Below, one piece after another: positions 17,233 through 27,457 of a DNA stretch of 64,000 nt (positions are counted from its first letter, which is position 1; every line of letters starts with the position of its first letter). The DNA is from Pseudomonas typographi (GTDB lineage: Bacteria > Pseudomonadota > Gammaproteobacteria > Pseudomonadales > Pseudomonadaceae). Location: contig NZ_JAAOCA010000006.1 in the NCBI RefSeq assembly GCF_014694385.1, positions 1 through 64,000 on the forward strand. Direction: 5' to 3'. The notes under the pieces were generated by a model. That model had not been told where the DNA came from. It saw only the letters and a list, made by a program, of their open reading frames with translations, and ran no database searches. The translations under genes were made by a program, and so were the position numbers.

Positions 17233-19323
17233 ATGAACCTCGATGCTGCGCTGCAGACATTCATCGCCGAAGCCCGTGAACTGCTCCAGGACATGGAGCA
17301 AGCCCTGCTGCGCCTGGAAAGCGAGCCGGCCGACGCACACTGCCTGGCGGCGGTGTTTCGCGCAGCGCACACCATCAAAGGCTCCGCGGGGCTGTTCGGG
17401 CTGGAGCCGCTGGTGAGTTTCGCCCATGTGCTGGAAGACCTGCTCGACCGCCTACGTGCCGGGGCGTTGCCGGCCGACCGCGAACGGGTCGCCCTGCTGT
17501 TGGCCTGTAACGACCACCTGAGCGCCTTGCTCGAACAGGTGGCGGTGCGCCGTAGTGCGCCCACCGCGGCGCTGTTGGCGGCCGAGCAACCGTTGCGCGA
17601 GCGGCTGGCGGCCAGCGGCGGGCAGGCACAACCCAGCGCCGCCGCGGCGCCCACCCATTCGGCCAGCGAGTCGCGCCGTTGGCATGTTTCGGTGCGTTTT
17701 GGCCAAGACACCTTCCGCCACGGCATGGACCCGCTGTCGTTTTTGCGCTACCTCGACGGCCTCGGCCAACGCGAAGCGCTGGCGCTTTACGACCAGGCAC
17801 TGGCCGAAGCCAGCCCATTCGACCCTGAAAGCTGCTACCTGGGGTTTGACCTGAGGCTCCAGGCCGCCTGTGAAGCCACTACCTTGGCCGATGCCTTCGG
17901 GTTCGTCGAGGGTGAATGCCAACTGGCGATCTTTGACCTGGGCAGCGACGCGCAGGGTTATGCCGCGTGGCTGGAACAATTGCCCCCGGCCCATGCCCAG
18001 TGGCTGTGCGCCGCCATGGGCGAGCCTTGGCCACTGCCGCAAGCGGCGGTGCCGGCGATGGAACCGACGGTGGCCGCGCCGCCCACGGCCACCGAGCAAG
18101 CCGCCCCTGCCCGGGCAGACGCCGATGGCCGCCGGGCTTGGGTGCGGGTGCGTGCCGACAAACTCGAAGCGCTGATCAACCTCGCGGGTGAACTGATCAC
18201 CGCGGGCGCCGGTGCTCGGCTGTTGGCCGAAGCCCAGGGCCATGAGCCGATGACCGAGGCCACGGTGGCGGTCAACGCGCTGGTCGAGCAATTGCTTGAA
18301 GGGGCGCTGGCCATGCGCATGGTGCCCATCGGTGAAACGTTCAACCGTTTCCACCGTACCGTGCGTGACGTGAGCCAAGCCCTGGGTAAAGACATAGAAC
18401 TGGTGGTGAGCGGGGGCGACACCGAACTGGACAAAGCCTTGGTCGAACAACTCGGCGACCCACTGATGCATCTGCTGCGCAACGCGATGGACCACGGCAT
18501 CGAGGCGCCTGAAGTGCGCTTGGCCGCCGGCAAGCCGGCCCGTGGCCGCCTGCACCTGGCTGCCTGCCATGACGCGGGCAATATCGTGGTCGAGCTGAGC
18601 GACGACGGTGCCGGGCTGGACCGTTCGCGCATCTTGGCCAAAGCCCGCGAGCGCGGTTTGCTGGGTGCCGCCGAGCCCAGCGACCGCGAGCTGCTGGCGG
18701 TTATTTTCGAACCCGGGTTCTCCACCGCCGCCACGGTGACCAATTTGAGTGGGCGCGGCGTCGGCATGGACGTGGTCAAGCGCAACATCACCAGCCTGCG
18801 CGGCAGCGTCGAACTGCTCAGCCCGGCGGGCCAAGGCACCACGGTTCGGATTCGCCTGCCGCTGACCTTGGCGATGATCGATGGCTTGTTGGTGGAGGCC
18901 GCCGACAGTGCCTATGTCATCCCCCTGAGCATGGTCCACGAATGCATGGAACTGGCCCCGGCCGAACGCAGCACGCTGCGCAACCGCGGCCATGTCGATT
19001 TGCGCGGTGAAGTTTTACCGCTGGTGTTTCTGCGCGATCATTTCGGCCTGCAAGGCGCAGCGCCCCGGCGAGAAAACATCGTAGTGATTCGGGCCCATGG
19101 CCTGAAGGCCGGGTTGGTGGTAGACCGCCTGCTGGGCGAATACCAAACCGTAATCAAGCCTCTCGGCCCGCTGTTCAGTGGCGTGCGAGGGGTCAGCGGC
19201 TCCAGTGTACTGGGCAGTGGCGTGGTGGCATTGATCCTCGACGTTCCGGCCCTGCTCAAGCACCTGACCGAGTGCGAAAGCACCTCGTTCATACCGTCAT
19301 CCACGTTTTTCCAAGCCGTATAA
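17233..19323 (+). CDS. cheA: Chemotaxis histidine kinase CheA
   Basis: A 696-residue CheA. The HPt domain (about 1-105) carries the phospho-accepting histidine in RAAHTIKGSAGLFGLE. A linker region (about 150-280) has a conserved-looking WHVSVRFGQDTFRHGMD segment rather than an obvious P2 domain. Dimerisation starts near VRADKLEALINLAGELI; the kinase has the N-box HLLRNAMDHGIE and G-boxes DDGAGLD and GRGVGMDVVK. A CheW-like P5 domain ends the protein. I chose the ATG at 17233; a GTG six bases upstream is also possible. It takes signals from the MCPs at 15352 and 19351 and phosphorylates CheY and CheB. Confidence 0.92.
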   Translation: MNLDAALQTFIAEARELLQDMEQALLRLESEPADAHCLAAVFRAAHTIKGSAGLFGLEPLVSFAHVLEDLLDRLRAGALPADRERVALLLACNDHLSALLEQVAVRRSAPTAALLAAEQPLRERLAASGGQAQPSAAAAPTHSASESRRWHVSVRFGQDTFRHGMDPLSFLRYLDGLGQREALALYDQALAEASPFDPESCYLGFDLRLQAACEATTLADAFGFVEGECQLAIFDLGSDAQGYAAWLEQLPPAHAQWLCAAMGEPWPLPQAAVPAMEPTVAAPPTATEQAAPARADADGRRAWVRVRADKLEALINLAGELITAGAGARLLAEAQGHEPMTEATVAVNALVEQLLEGALAMRMVPIGETFNRFHRTVRDVSQALGKDIELVVSGGDTELDKALVEQLGDPLMHLLRNAMDHGIEAPEVRLAAGKPARGRLHLAACHDAGNIVVELSDDGAGLDRSRILAKARERGLLGAAEPSDRELLAVIFEPGFSTAATVTNLSGRGVGMDVVKRNITSLRGSVELLSPAGQGTTVRIRLPLTLAMIDGLLVEAADSAYVIPLSMVHECMELAPAERSTLRNRGHVDLRGEVLPLVFLRDHFGLQGAAPRRENIVVIRAHGLKAGLVVDRLLGEYQTVIKPLGPLFSGVRGVSGSSVLGSGVVALILDVPALLKHLTECESTSFIPSSTFFQAV

Positions 19324-19350
19324 GGGCAGGGTTCCTCCCGAGGTGTTCTC

Positions 19351-20994
19351 ATGAAATGGTTCTATAACCTGAATATTTCCGCCAAATTGCTTCTTGCCTT
19401 CTTGCTGGTGTTGGCACTGTCGGTGGTGTTGGGCGGGTTCTCGATCATCGAGCTGGCGGCGGTGAATAACGCAGCCGTTAAGATGAACGACGATTCGGTG
19501 CCTTCCATTCGCGCGGCGGCGAACATCCGCTACAACCTGTCCCAGTACCGCACCCGCGAGGCAAGGCATATTCTGGCCGACACCCCCGAGGAAATGGACG
19601 AGCTGCAGCAAAACGCCACGCAATCCAGGGCCGATGTAGAGGCCAGTATCGACAAATACAAGCCGTTGATTTCCAGCCCCGAGGAACAGGGCCTGTTCGA
19701 CAGTTTCATCGCCGACTACCGCCAGTACCTGAAAGTCAGCGAAAAAGTGCTGAGCCTGTCGCGCCAAGGTGACAAAGCCACGGCGAAAACCATGTTGGCC
19801 GTAGACTCCAAGCCCGTGTTCGAGGGCGCCTCGGCGACGCTGGGGAAATTGGTGGCAGTGAACGACAACTATGCGACGGCAGCCGGCGACGAAGCAGCGG
19901 CTACTTTTACCCGTGCGCGGCTGGCCATTGCCCTGGTGCTGGGCGGTTCGGTGCTGCTGGGGTTGTTCCTGGCCTGGTTCGTGTCGCGGACCATCTCGCG
20001 CCCGCTGCGCCACGCCATGGACGTGGCCACGCGCCTGGCCGAGGGCGACTTGAACGCGAAGGTCGAGGTCACCAGCCGCGACGAAACCGGCCGGCTGCTG
20101 ATGGCGATGCAAAATATGGTCGGCCAACTGGGGCGAATCATCGGTGAAGTGCGCCACGCCGCCGACAACTTGGCCAGCGCCTCCGAAGAAGTGAGCGCCA
20201 CGGCCCAATCGATGAGCCAGGCCACCAGCGAACAAGCCGCCAGCGTAGAGCAGACCAGCGCCTCGGTTGAACAGATGAGCGCCAGCATCAACCAGAACAC
20301 CGATAACGCCAAGGTCACCGATGGCATGGCCAGCAAGGCCGCACGCGAGGCGGTCGAGGGTGGCGAGTCGGTGCAGGCCACGGTAGAGGCGATGAAAAAG
20401 ATCGCCCAGCGCATCGGCATCATCGACGACATCGCCTACCAAACCAACCTGCTGGCACTTAACGCGGCCATCGAAGCGGCCCGTGCCGGCGAGCATGGTA
20501 AAGGCTTCGCCGTGGTGGCGGCCGAGGTACGCAAGCTGGCCGAGCGCAGCCAGGTGGCGGCGCAAGAAATCGGTGAGCTGTCGTCGGGCAGCGTGCAGTT
20601 GGCCGAGCGCGCGGGCGCGTTGCTCGCCGAAATCGTGCCGTCGATTGGCAAAACCAGCGACCTGGTGCAAGAGATCAGCGCAGCCTCCGAAGAGCAATCG
20701 GCGGGGGTTTCGCAAATCAACATGGCGATGGTGCAGCTCAACCAGGTGACCCAGCAGAACGCATCGAGCAGCGAAGAGCTGGCCGCCACCGCCGAAGAAA
20801 TGAGCAGCCAGGCCGAGCAATTGCAGCGCGCCATGAGTTTCTTCAGGGCCGAAGGTGACGGCATGGCAAAAACCGCGCAAAGCCACCCGCACCGCGCACG
20901 CGCCCAAGCCCCCGCCACGGCGCCGAGCGCACGGCCAAGCTGGCGCGGCGCACCGGCGCAAGAGCTGTCCGAAACCGAATTCACCCATTTCTAG
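19351..20994 (+). CDS. Methyl-accepting chemotaxis protein with 4-helix sensor
   Basis: A 547-residue transmembrane chemoreceptor: helix 1 at about 10-32, a periplasmic four-helix-bundle sensor (about 35-190), helix 2 at about 192-212, HAMP (about 213-265) and the cytoplasmic coiled coil with tip [21 protein letters not shown]. After the last methylation helix comes a proline/alanine-rich tail ending in ETEFTHF. Such C-terminal tails can tether CheR or CheB, although the usual NWETF-type pentapeptide is not exact. The gene lies between cheA and cheW in the operon, so it is probably the dedicated receptor of this pathway. Ligand unknown. Confidence 0.9.
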   Translation: MKWFYNLNISAKLLLAFLLVLALSVVLGGFSIIELAAVNNAAVKMNDDSVPSIRAAANIRYNLSQYRTREARHILADTPEEMDELQQNATQSRADVEASIDKYKPLISSPEEQGLFDSFIADYRQYLKVSEKVLSLSRQGDKATAKTMLAVDSKPVFEGASATLGKLVAVNDNYATAAGDEAAATFTRARLAIALVLGGSVLLGLFLAWFVSRTISRPLRHAMDVATRLAEGDLNAKVEVTSRDETGRLLMAMQNMVGQLGRIIGEVRHAADNLASASEEVSATAQSMSQATSEQAASVEQTSASVEQMSASINQNTDNAKVTDGMASKAAREAVEGGESVQATVEAMKKIAQRIGIIDDIAYQTNLLALNAAIEAARAGEHGKGFAVVAAEVRKLAERSQVAAQEIGELSSGSVQLAERAGALLAEIVPSIGKTSDLVQEISAASEEQSAGVSQINMAMVQLNQVTQQNASSSEELAATAEEMSSQAEQLQRAMSFFRAEGDGMAKTAQSHPHRARAQAPATAPSARPSWRGAPAQELSETEFTHF

Positions 20995-21005
20995 GAGGCA
21001 GGGCT

Positions 21006-21512
21006 ATGAGCACGCAGAGCCTCGCCACTGCGGACGGAGAAGCGCAGTACCTGACTTTTTCCGTCGCCGGTGAAACCTATGCATTGGCCATCGAAGGCAT
21101 CAAGGAGATCATCGAGCTGGGCCACATGACGGTGGTGCCAATGATGCCCGCCTACGTGCGTGGGGTCATCAACCTGCGCGGTGCGGTGGTCCCGGTGATC
21201 GACCTGGCCGCCCGCTTTGGCCAGCCCACCAGCACAGCGGGCCGGCGCAGTTGCATCGTGATCCTAGAAGTGCGCGGCGCTGAGGGCGACACGCTGGTGT
21301 TCGGGCTGTTGGTGGACGCGGTCTGCGCCGTGCTGGACATCGCCGCCCACGCCATGGAGCCAGCGCCGGGCTTCGGCTCGCGCATCCGGGTTGATTTCAT
21401 CGCCGGCATGGCGCGCCTGGATGGCCGTTTCGTGATCGTACTGGACGTTGACCGCGTGCTGTCGCTGCAAGATCTGGCGCAAATGGCCACCCTCGCTGGG
21501 GAGGCGGCGTGA
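21006..21512 (+). CDS. cheW: Chemotaxis coupling protein CheW
   Basis: A 168-residue single CheW domain, with LTFSVAGETYALAIEGIKEI at the start and VPMMPAYVRGVINLRGAVVP in the receptor-binding region. It bridges the chemoreceptors and CheA. AGGAGG lies just upstream of the ATG. Its end overlaps the start of cheR by four bases. Confidence 0.92.
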   Translation: MSTQSLATADGEAQYLTFSVAGETYALAIEGIKEIIELGHMTVVPMMPAYVRGVINLRGAVVPVIDLAARFGQPTSTAGRRSCIVILEVRGAEGDTLVFGLLVDAVCAVLDIAAHAMEPAPGFGSRIRVDFIAGMARLDGRFVIVLDVDRVLSLQDLAQMATLAGEAA

Positions 21513-22315
21513 GCAACACGGGTATCAGCGATGCCGAATTCGCCCACTTCCAGGGCTGGCTTTATCAGCGCGCAGGTATCCACATGTCGGCCAACAAAAA
21601 AGCCTTGGTCGCCGGGCGGCTCGCCTGCCGCCTGCGCCACCATGGCCTGGCTGACCACAGCCAGTATTTCCAGATGATCACCGCCGCCGATGGCTTGGCC
21701 GAGGCGCAGGTGGCGCTGGACCTGCTGACCACCAATGAAACCTATTTTTTTCGCGAGCCCAAGCACTTCGAGTGGCTTGGCCAAGTGCTCGGCACGCTGC
21801 ACCGGCCTGGGCGTACCTTCCGGGTGTGGAGTGCGGCTTGCTCCTCGGGCGAGGAGCCGTACAGCCTGGCCATGTTATTGGCCGACCGCCTGGGTGAACG
21901 CCCCTGGGAAGTGCTGGGGTCAGACATCAGCAGCCGGGTGCTGGAGAAAGCCGCCCGCGGCCATTACCCGCTGGAACGCGGCCGCAACCTGGCCCCCCAG
22001 CATCTGGCCCGCTATTGCCTCAAGGGCATCGGCAGCCAGGACGGCACGTTCCTGGTGGAGCGCAGCCTGCGCGAGCGGGTGCAGTTCATGCAGGTCAACC
22101 TCAACGACCGGCTGCCTCGCCTGGGCGAGTTCGACGTGATCTTTTTGCGCAACGTGCTGATCTATTTCGACCCGCCGACCAAGCGCCGAGTGATCGAACG
22201 GCTGGTGCCATTGCTGCGCCCAGGTGGCTATTTCGTGGTAAGCCACTCTGAAAGCCTGAACGGTATGAACGACACGTTGGCGTTGGTTTCGCCTTCGATT
22301 TACCGCAAACCATGA
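21509..22315 (+). CDS. cheR: Chemoreceptor methyltransferase CheR
   Basis: A 268-residue S-adenosylmethionine-dependent glutamate O-methyltransferase. The N-terminal helical domain (about 1-80) precedes a Rossmann domain with [30 protein letters not shown] (SAM site) and [13 protein letters not shown]. It sets receptor adaptation by methylating the MCPs. It overlaps cheW and cheB by four bases at each end, so the three are translationally coupled. There is no TPR extension. Confidence 0.92.
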   Translation: MSNTGISDAEFAHFQGWLYQRAGIHMSANKKALVAGRLACRLRHHGLADHSQYFQMITAADGLAEAQVALDLLTTNETYFFREPKHFEWLGQVLGTLHRPGRTFRVWSAACSSGEEPYSLAMLLADRLGERPWEVLGSDISSRVLEKAARGHYPLERGRNLAPQHLARYCLKGIGSQDGTFLVERSLRERVQFMQVNLNDRLPRLGEFDVIFLRNVLIYFDPPTKRRVIERLVPLLRPGGYFVVSHSESLNGMNDTLALVSPSIYRKP

Positions 22316-23415
22316 GCCCTACACGTATGCCCATTTCGGTGATGATCATCGATGACTCGGCGGTGGTGCGCCAGGTGCTGCAGGCCATCTTGGAACAAGC
22401 GCCAGACCTGCAGGTGATCGGCGTGGCCAGCGACCCGTTGTTCGCCCTCGACAAAATGGCCAGGCAGTGGCCCGACGTGATTGTGCTCGACGTCGAAATG
22501 CCGCGCATGGACGGCGTCACGTTTTTGCGCAAGCTCATGGCCGAGCGGCCCACGCCGGTGGTGATCTGCTCGACACTGGCCGAAACTGGCAGCGAAACCG
22601 CGCTCCTGGCCATGGCCGCCGGTGCGGCCGATATCATTGCCAAGCCTAAGGCCGGGCTGCGTGACTTCCTCCAGCAGTCGGCCGCTGAGCTTATCCAGGC
22701 CGTACGCACCGCCGCGCGGGCCAACGTCAACGCATTGCGCCCGCGCACCCGGCCGGCCCCGGCGCCAGCCCCGCCACGGCACAGCGCCGACGCGGTGTTA
22801 CCCGCCGCCCACAGCCATGCCATGGCCCGCACCACCGAGCGGGTGGTGGCGCTGGGCACCTCCACCGGGGGCACCCAGGCGCTGGAACACATACTCAGCG
22901 CCCTGCCCCGGGTATGCCCGCCCATTTTGGTGGTGCAGCACATGCCCGAAAAATTCACCGCCGCCTTCGCTGAACGGCTGAACCAGGTGTGCGCGGTAGA
23001 GGTAAAGGAAGCACGAGATAACGACCGGGTACTCGCCGGCCGTGTGCTGATCGCCCCGGGCGGCCGGCACATGCTGCTTAAACGAAGCGGCGCGCAATAT
23101 CACGTGCAGGTCACCGACGGCCCCCATGTGAACCGCCATAAGCCATCGGTGGATGTGCTGTTTCGCTCCGTCGCCCGCTATGGCGGCCGCAACGCCACCG
23201 GGATATTGATGACCGGCATGGGCGACGACGGCGCCCGGGGCCTTAAGGAAATGCTTGATGCCGGCGCCGACACCTACGCCCAGGACGAGGCGAGCTGCGT
23301 GGTGTTCGGCATGCCCAAAGAAGCGATCCGCCTGGGGGCGGCACGCCATGTGGTCAGCCTTGAACGCATTGCGCAGGTGATTTTGCAGAACCAAACGGCA
23401 GTAACCGCGCGCTAA
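22312..23415 (+). CDS. cheB: Chemoreceptor methylesterase/deamidase CheB
   Basis: A 367-residue protein with an N-terminal receiver domain (IDDSAVV; phospho-aspartate in [11 protein letters not shown], about D60) and a C-terminal methylesterase domain (about 175-360). The serine of the triad is in GTSTGG, the histidine in VQHMPEKF and the aspartate in TGMGDDGA. It removes methyl groups from receptors when phosphorylated by CheA. The ATG at 22312 overlaps the cheR stop; a second ATG at 22327 is possible. No cheD gene follows. Confidence 0.92.
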   Translation: MSPTRMPISVMIIDDSAVVRQVLQAILEQAPDLQVIGVASDPLFALDKMARQWPDVIVLDVEMPRMDGVTFLRKLMAERPTPVVICSTLAETGSETALLAMAAGAADIIAKPKAGLRDFLQQSAAELIQAVRTAARANVNALRPRTRPAPAPAPPRHSADAVLPAAHSHAMARTTERVVALGTSTGGTQALEHILSALPRVCPPILVVQHMPEKFTAAFAERLNQVCAVEVKEARDNDRVLAGRVLIAPGGRHMLLKRSGAQYHVQVTDGPHVNRHKPSVDVLFRSVARYGGRNATGILMTGMGDDGARGLKEMLDAGADTYAQDEASCVVFGMPKEAIRLGAARHVVSLERIAQVILQNQTAVTAR

Positions 23416-23543
23416 TGTGGGAGCCAACGGCGGGCGACATGAAGCGGATCCCGATATGCCGGCCCAGCTTATTTATCAATCGCAGCGGCCGTTATGCCAC
23501 TACCTGAACCTATACGCCCTATACGCGCTAAGGAATGCTTTCT

Positions 23544-24419
23544 ATGAGCCTGCGAAGCCTACGCAACGATGTTAACGAACATAGCGCCCTCTTTCTTAAG
23601 GTGCCATTTCGCGGTGCATTGCGACAAGCCGACTACCGCGTGTGCCTGCGGTGGTTTTTCTTGTACCTGCCGGTGATGGGCGCCCTCGTGATTTGGAACT
23701 ATCCGGCTCCGTCGGCAGCGCACCTTCTGTCACTCGTGGTTTTTGCCGCGTTTAGCGTGGTCTGCGCCGTCCAAATCGAAGAGGTCTATGCCCGCCTTCG
23801 CCTTGAAGCCCTCAATGCGGTGGGGCCGGATGCCTGCGCCCAATTGAACCGCACACAGCAATTGTGGTTTTGCAGACGCTATAGCTGCACAGCCGACGAC
23901 TTGGAAAACACCAGCCAACAGTTATTGAACCGATGGGAAGCCCACCAGCGGTTGGTACGGCTCGCCGGCCGCGACGCGCTGGACGACCGCCTAAAAGCGT
24001 TTTTCAGCGTTCCGGATACGCCTCGCTTGGTCGCATGGTTTACAGGGCTTCTGGCCATCGTTGCCACGCTGCTTACGCTGGGTGGCAGCATCGATAACGT
24101 ATTCGAGGGGCTCGCACACTGGCAATTCATTGTGGCCGTTACCGTCGCGGGTACCTTGGTAATATTTGAGGGCACGGTAGTGCTGTACTTTGTTGGCCAA
24201 TTACTGCGCCATTTGGCTGATTATTTGTTTTGGTCCACCGACCCCGCATTGACGGACCGTCGGGTCTATCGTTACCTGATGCGTATGCAGGCCTGTATTG
24301 ACTTGCCCGTGCGCAACGCCCCGGCGCTGCGCATGATAGACCGTGCTATCGAACGCCTGTTCAGCCCAGTGGGCGGGCGCTTAAGTCGCGCCCAGCCCGC
24401 CGCCCTACAGCACGATTGA
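23544..24419 (+). CDS. Unknown four-helix membrane protein
   Basis: A 291-residue protein I do not recognise. Hydrophobic segments are near residues 37-57, 64-83, 156-177 and 190-222, arranged as two helical pairs around a soluble region of about 75 residues that contains CRRYSCTADDLE. I chose the second ATG (23544) because AGGA directly abuts the first one (23535). It lies 128 bp after cheB in the same direction and ends 6 bp from the convergent copB. It could be part of the chemosensory operon, but the gap also allows its own promoter. Confidence 0.65.
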   Translation: MSLRSLRNDVNEHSALFLKVPFRGALRQADYRVCLRWFFLYLPVMGALVIWNYPAPSAAHLLSLVVFAAFSVVCAVQIEEVYARLRLEALNAVGPDACAQLNRTQQLWFCRRYSCTADDLENTSQQLLNRWEAHQRLVRLAGRDALDDRLKAFFSVPDTPRLVAWFTGLLAIVATLLTLGGSIDNVFEGLAHWQFIVAVTVAGTLVIFEGTVVLYFVGQLLRHLADYLFWSTDPALTDRRVYRYLMRMQACIDLPVRNAPALRMIDRAIERLFSPVGGRLSRAQPAALQHD

Positions 24420-24425
24420 ACGGCC

Positions 24426-25139
24426 TCACCACCACATCTTCACCCCCACCACCAACCGCCCTTCTTCGGCGTCCTCGCCCTCTTCGCGGGCGTAGTCGAG
24501 GGTGCGGCCGTATTGCTTGTTCCAATACACACCCACGTAGGGGGCAAACTCCGGGATGATCTCGTAGCGCAGGCGCAGGCCGGTTTCCAGGTTAGACAGG
24601 CCCGCACCCACTTCGCGGGTAGGGTCGTTACGGGTGAACAGGTTGGCTTCGAGCATCGGTTGCAGGATCAAATTCTGCGTGATGTTCAGGTCATAGTCGG
24701 CTTCCAGGCGCAGCGAACGTTGGTTGCGTTCGCCCAGGTAGGCGGTGGCCTTGGTTTCAAGGTTGCTCAGCGGCTCGCCCTGCAGCCCCAGCGCCGCCCA
24801 GGTTTGTGGGCTGGCCGGTTTGAAGTCTTGGCGCACACCGGCCACCACATCCCACCAGGGGCTGATGGCATGGCCGTACAGGGCCTGCAGTTCGGCTTCT
24901 TCGGTACTGCCGTTGGTGCGTTCGCCTTCGGAGCGCAGCCACAACCGGTCGGTGTCGCCGCCCACCCAGCCTTCGAACTCCCAGGCCAAGGCCGTGCCGG
25001 CGTCGGCTTTCTGGTATTCCAGGCGGTCGAAGGAGAAGTAACTGTGCAGGTCGCTGTCGTGCATGCCCATGCCGGCCATGCCGTCGGCCCAGGCGCCGGG
25101 GCTGGCGGCCAACAGCGCGGTGATGATTGCCTTACGCAT
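24426..25139 (-). CDS. copB: Copper resistance outer-membrane protein CopB
   Basis: A 237-residue protein with a signal peptide ([18 protein letters not shown]) and the CopB/PcoB beta-barrel: [30 protein letters not shown] and a final strand VVGVKMWW ending in an aromatic residue. It probably acts in the outer membrane in copper sequestration or export. The usual Met/His-rich N-terminal region is reduced to [13 protein letters not shown]. The ATG overlaps the end of copA by eight bases, so the two are translationally coupled. No copRS regulator pair is in the window. Confidence 0.9.
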   Translation of the reverse strand: MRKAIITALLAASPGAWADGMAGMGMHDSDLHSYFSFDRLEYQKADAGTALAWEFEGWVGGDTDRLWLRSEGERTNGSTEEAELQALYGHAISPWWDVVAGVRQDFKPASPQTWAALGLQGEPLSNLETKATAYLGERNQRSLRLEADYDLNITQNLILQPMLEANLFTRNDPTREVGAGLSNLETGLRLRYEIIPEFAPYVGVYWNKQYGRTLDYAREEGEDAEEGRLVVGVKMWW

Positions 25140-27216
25140 CGACACGCACCTCGCGGAACATACCCGCCTCCATGTGGTAGAGCATGTGGCAGTGGTAGGC
25201 CCAGCGGCCGAGGGCATCGGCGGTCACCCGGTAACTGCGGCGGGTGCCGGGGGGGATGTCCAGCGTGTGCTTGCGGACCTTGAAACGGCCGTGTTCGTCT
25301 TCCAGGTCGCTCCACATACCGTGCAAGTGGATAGGGTGGGCCATCATCGTATCGTTGACCAGCACGATGCGAATGCGCTCGCCATAAGTGAGGCGAATCG
25401 GCTCGGCATCGGCGAACTTGACCCCGTCGAACGCCCACACGAACTTACCCATGTGGCCGGTGAGGTGCAGTTCGACGGTGCGGGTGGGCTCGCGCCCATC
25501 CGGGTCAGGGAATGCGCTGGCAAGGTCTGCGTAGGTCAGCACGCGGCGGCCATTGCCGCGCAAGCCGATACCGGGGTCACCTAGCCGCGCCGTGGGGTTC
25601 ATGGTTTGCATGTCGACCATAGGGTTACCCTGCTCGCTGCCGGGGTGGCTCACCTCCATACCCGCCATCGGTTGGCTGGCGGGGCCCCTGTGCGAGGGGT
25701 CCATGCCTGGCATGCGCGTGTGGTTCATTTTCATGTGGTCCATACTCGACATGTCGCCCTGGCTCATTTTCATGTGGTCCATACCCGGCATGTCGCCCTG
25801 GCCCATTTTCATGTGGTCCATACCCGGCATATCGCCCTGGCCCATTTTCATGTGGTCCATACCCGGCATGTCGCCCTGGCCCATTTTCATGTGGTCCATA
25901 CCCGGCATGTCGCCCTGGCCCATTTTCGAGTGGTCCATACCCGGCATGGCGCCCTGGCCCATTTTCGAGTGGTCCATACCCGGCATGGCGCCCTGGCCCA
26001 TTTTCGAGTGGTCCATACCCGGCATGGCGCCCTGGCCCATTTTCATGTGGTCCATGCCCGCCATGCTGCCGTGGTCCATTTTCGAATGGCTCATACCCTG
26101 CATGTCGCCAGGGTTCATCCCCATATCGGCCATGCTCACCAATACGCGCGCGTCCAAGGCTGGCACCGGCGCGCTCAAGCCTTCGCGCTGGGCCAAGGTC
26201 GCGCGGGCGTAACCGCTGCGGTCCATCGCTTGGGCGAACAGGGTATAGGCCGGCTGGTCCGCAGGCTGCACCAGCACGTCGAGGGTTTCGGCCACGGCCA
26301 GGCGGAATTCATCGACACTGACCGGCTGCACATATTGGCCGTCCGCCGCCACCACAGTCATCTTCAACCCCGGGATGCGCACGTCGAAGTAGGTCATCGC
26401 CGAGCCATTGATGAACCGCAGCAGCACCTGTTCGCCGGGGCTGAACAGGCCGGTCCAGTTGCCATCCGGCGCTTGGCCGTTGGCCAAGTAGGTGTAGGTT
26501 TGCCCGGTCACGTCGGCGATGTCGGTGGGCTGCATGCGCATGCGCGCCCACATGGCGCGGTCCTTCATGGTGGCGGCGAAGCCCTGCTCGGCCACGTCAT
26601 GGATGAAGTCGACCAGCGTGCGCGGCTGCTGGTAGTAGTCTGCCTGTTCCTTGAGCCGGGCAAGCACCCTCCGCGGGTTCTCGTCGGTCCAGTCACTGAG
26701 CATCACCACGTGTTCACGGTCGTAGCGGTAGGGCGCCGGCTGCGCCGGGTCGATCACTAACGGCCCATACACCCCCAGTTGCTCCTGGAAGCCGGAATGG
26801 CTGTGGTACCAGTAGGTGCCGTGCTGGCGAACCTTGAAGCGGTATTGGTAAAGGCCCCCAGGGGCGATGCCTTGAAAGCTCAGGCCAGGCACGCCATCCA
26901 TCGCGCTGGGCAACACGATGCCATGCCAATGCAGCGAGGTGGCCTCGGCCAGCCGGTTGCGCACCCGCAGCGTGACCGTGTCGCCTTCGCGCCAGCGCAG
27001 CAAAGGCCCCGGCAGGCTGCCGTTAATCGTTTGCGCCGTGCGCGGGCGCCCGCCCAGGTTCACCGCCGCTTGGCCGATGAAAAGGTCGAAGTCGCTGCCT
27101 TGCAGCACCGGCGCGGTGCCGGCGGAGGCAGCCCATGCCGGTGCGCGCCATAGCCCCAGGCCATTGAGCAGGGCCCCGCCGGCAAGGCCGGTCACGAATG
27201 TTCTTCTGCTGTGCAT
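25132..27216 (-). CDS. copA: Multicopper oxidase CopA with Met-rich repeat region
   Basis: A 694-residue periplasmic multicopper oxidase. The N-terminus [20 protein letters not shown] is a Tat signal. Copper ligands are visible in [27 protein letters not shown] and [13 protein letters not shown], which are the type 1, 2 and 3 sites. Between the second and third cupredoxin domains lies a long Met/His-rich insert (about residues 360-510) made of nine 13-residue repeats of the [13 protein letters not shown] type, likely binding Cu(I). It is thought to oxidise Cu(I) and store copper in the periplasm. It is divergent from the atsK-like operon and leads copB. Confidence 0.93.
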   Translation of the reverse strand: MHSRRTFVTGLAGGALLNGLGLWRAPAWAASAGTAPVLQGSDFDLFIGQAAVNLGGRPRTAQTINGSLPGPLLRWREGDTVTLRVRNRLAEATSLHWHGIVLPSAMDGVPGLSFQGIAPGGLYQYRFKVRQHGTYWYHSHSGFQEQLGVYGPLVIDPAQPAPYRYDREHVVMLSDWTDENPRRVLARLKEQADYYQQPRTLVDFIHDVAEQGFAATMKDRAMWARMRMQPTDIADVTGQTYTYLANGQAPDGNWTGLFSPGEQVLLRFINGSAMTYFDVRIPGLKMTVVAADGQYVQPVSVDEFRLAVAETLDVLVQPADQPAYTLFAQAMDRSGYARATLAQREGLSAPVPALDARVLVSMADMGMNPGDMQGMSHSKMDHGSMAGMDHMKMGQGAMPGMDHSKMGQGAMPGMDHSKMGQGAMPGMDHSKMGQGDMPGMDHMKMGQGDMPGMDHMKMGQGDMPGMDHMKMGQGDMPGMDHMKMSQGDMSSMDHMKMNHTRMPGMDPSHRGPASQPMAGMEVSHPGSEQGNPMVDMQTMNPTARLGDPGIGLRGNGRRVLTYADLASAFPDPDGREPTRTVELHLTGHMGKFVWAFDGVKFADAEPIRLTYGERIRIVLVNDTMMAHPIHLHGMWSDLEDEHGRFKVRKHTLDIPPGTRRSYRVTADALGRWAYHCHMLYHMEAGMFREVRVDA
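25726..26076. repeat. 39-bp tandem repeat array inside copA, nine units
   Basis: Units begin with CATTTTCATGTGGTCC or CATTTTCGAGTGGTCC on the plus strand at 25726, 25765, 25804, 25843, 25882, 25921, 25960, 25999 and 26038, exactly 39 bp apart. They encode 13-residue Met-rich units and keep the copA frame. Three adjacent units (25921, 25960, 25999) share the GAG variant, and the central units are nearly identical, which is a sign of recent duplication or gene conversion. Confidence 0.95.
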
Positions 27217-27339
27217 GCCGCCTCGTCAAAAGGGTTGCGTACGCCGGCCAGCATGGCCTATGGCGCCTGTCAGTACGCTGATCAGAACATTACGAACGCG
27301 TAAGGTTGCGCCCAAATCGCCTAAGCATATAACCCTGTA

Positions 27340-27359
27340 TGGTTCTAAAAATAGAACCA
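27340..27359. promoter_or_regulatory. Perfect inverted repeat in copA/atsK-like intergenic region
   Basis: TGGTTCTA and TAGAACCA flank AAAA: an 8-bp perfect palindrome in an AT-rich stretch, 124 bp upstream of copA and 99 bp upstream of the dioxygenase gene. It fits an operator for a dimeric regulator better than a terminator because no T-run follows and no gene ends here. Which of the two operons it serves is unknown. Confidence 0.4.
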
Positions 27360-27457
27360 CCATGGTCAATATGCATATAAAAAAAGGTGATTTCATGTCT
27401 CGGCGTTATTAGCCCTAGGCTCTTTGCCACACCTGAACACGGCAAAGGAGCGCATTC

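Noticed and set aside
19297..20988. Long minus-strand open frame (563 codons) opposite the chemoreceptor gene
   Set aside because: Shadow of the MCP; repetitive Gly/His/Leu composition and no ribosome site.
25726..26076. Regular 39-bp repeats resembling a CRISPR array
   Set aside because: There are no unique spacers; the repeats are contiguous, in frame with copA and encode a known type of Met-rich copper-binding region.
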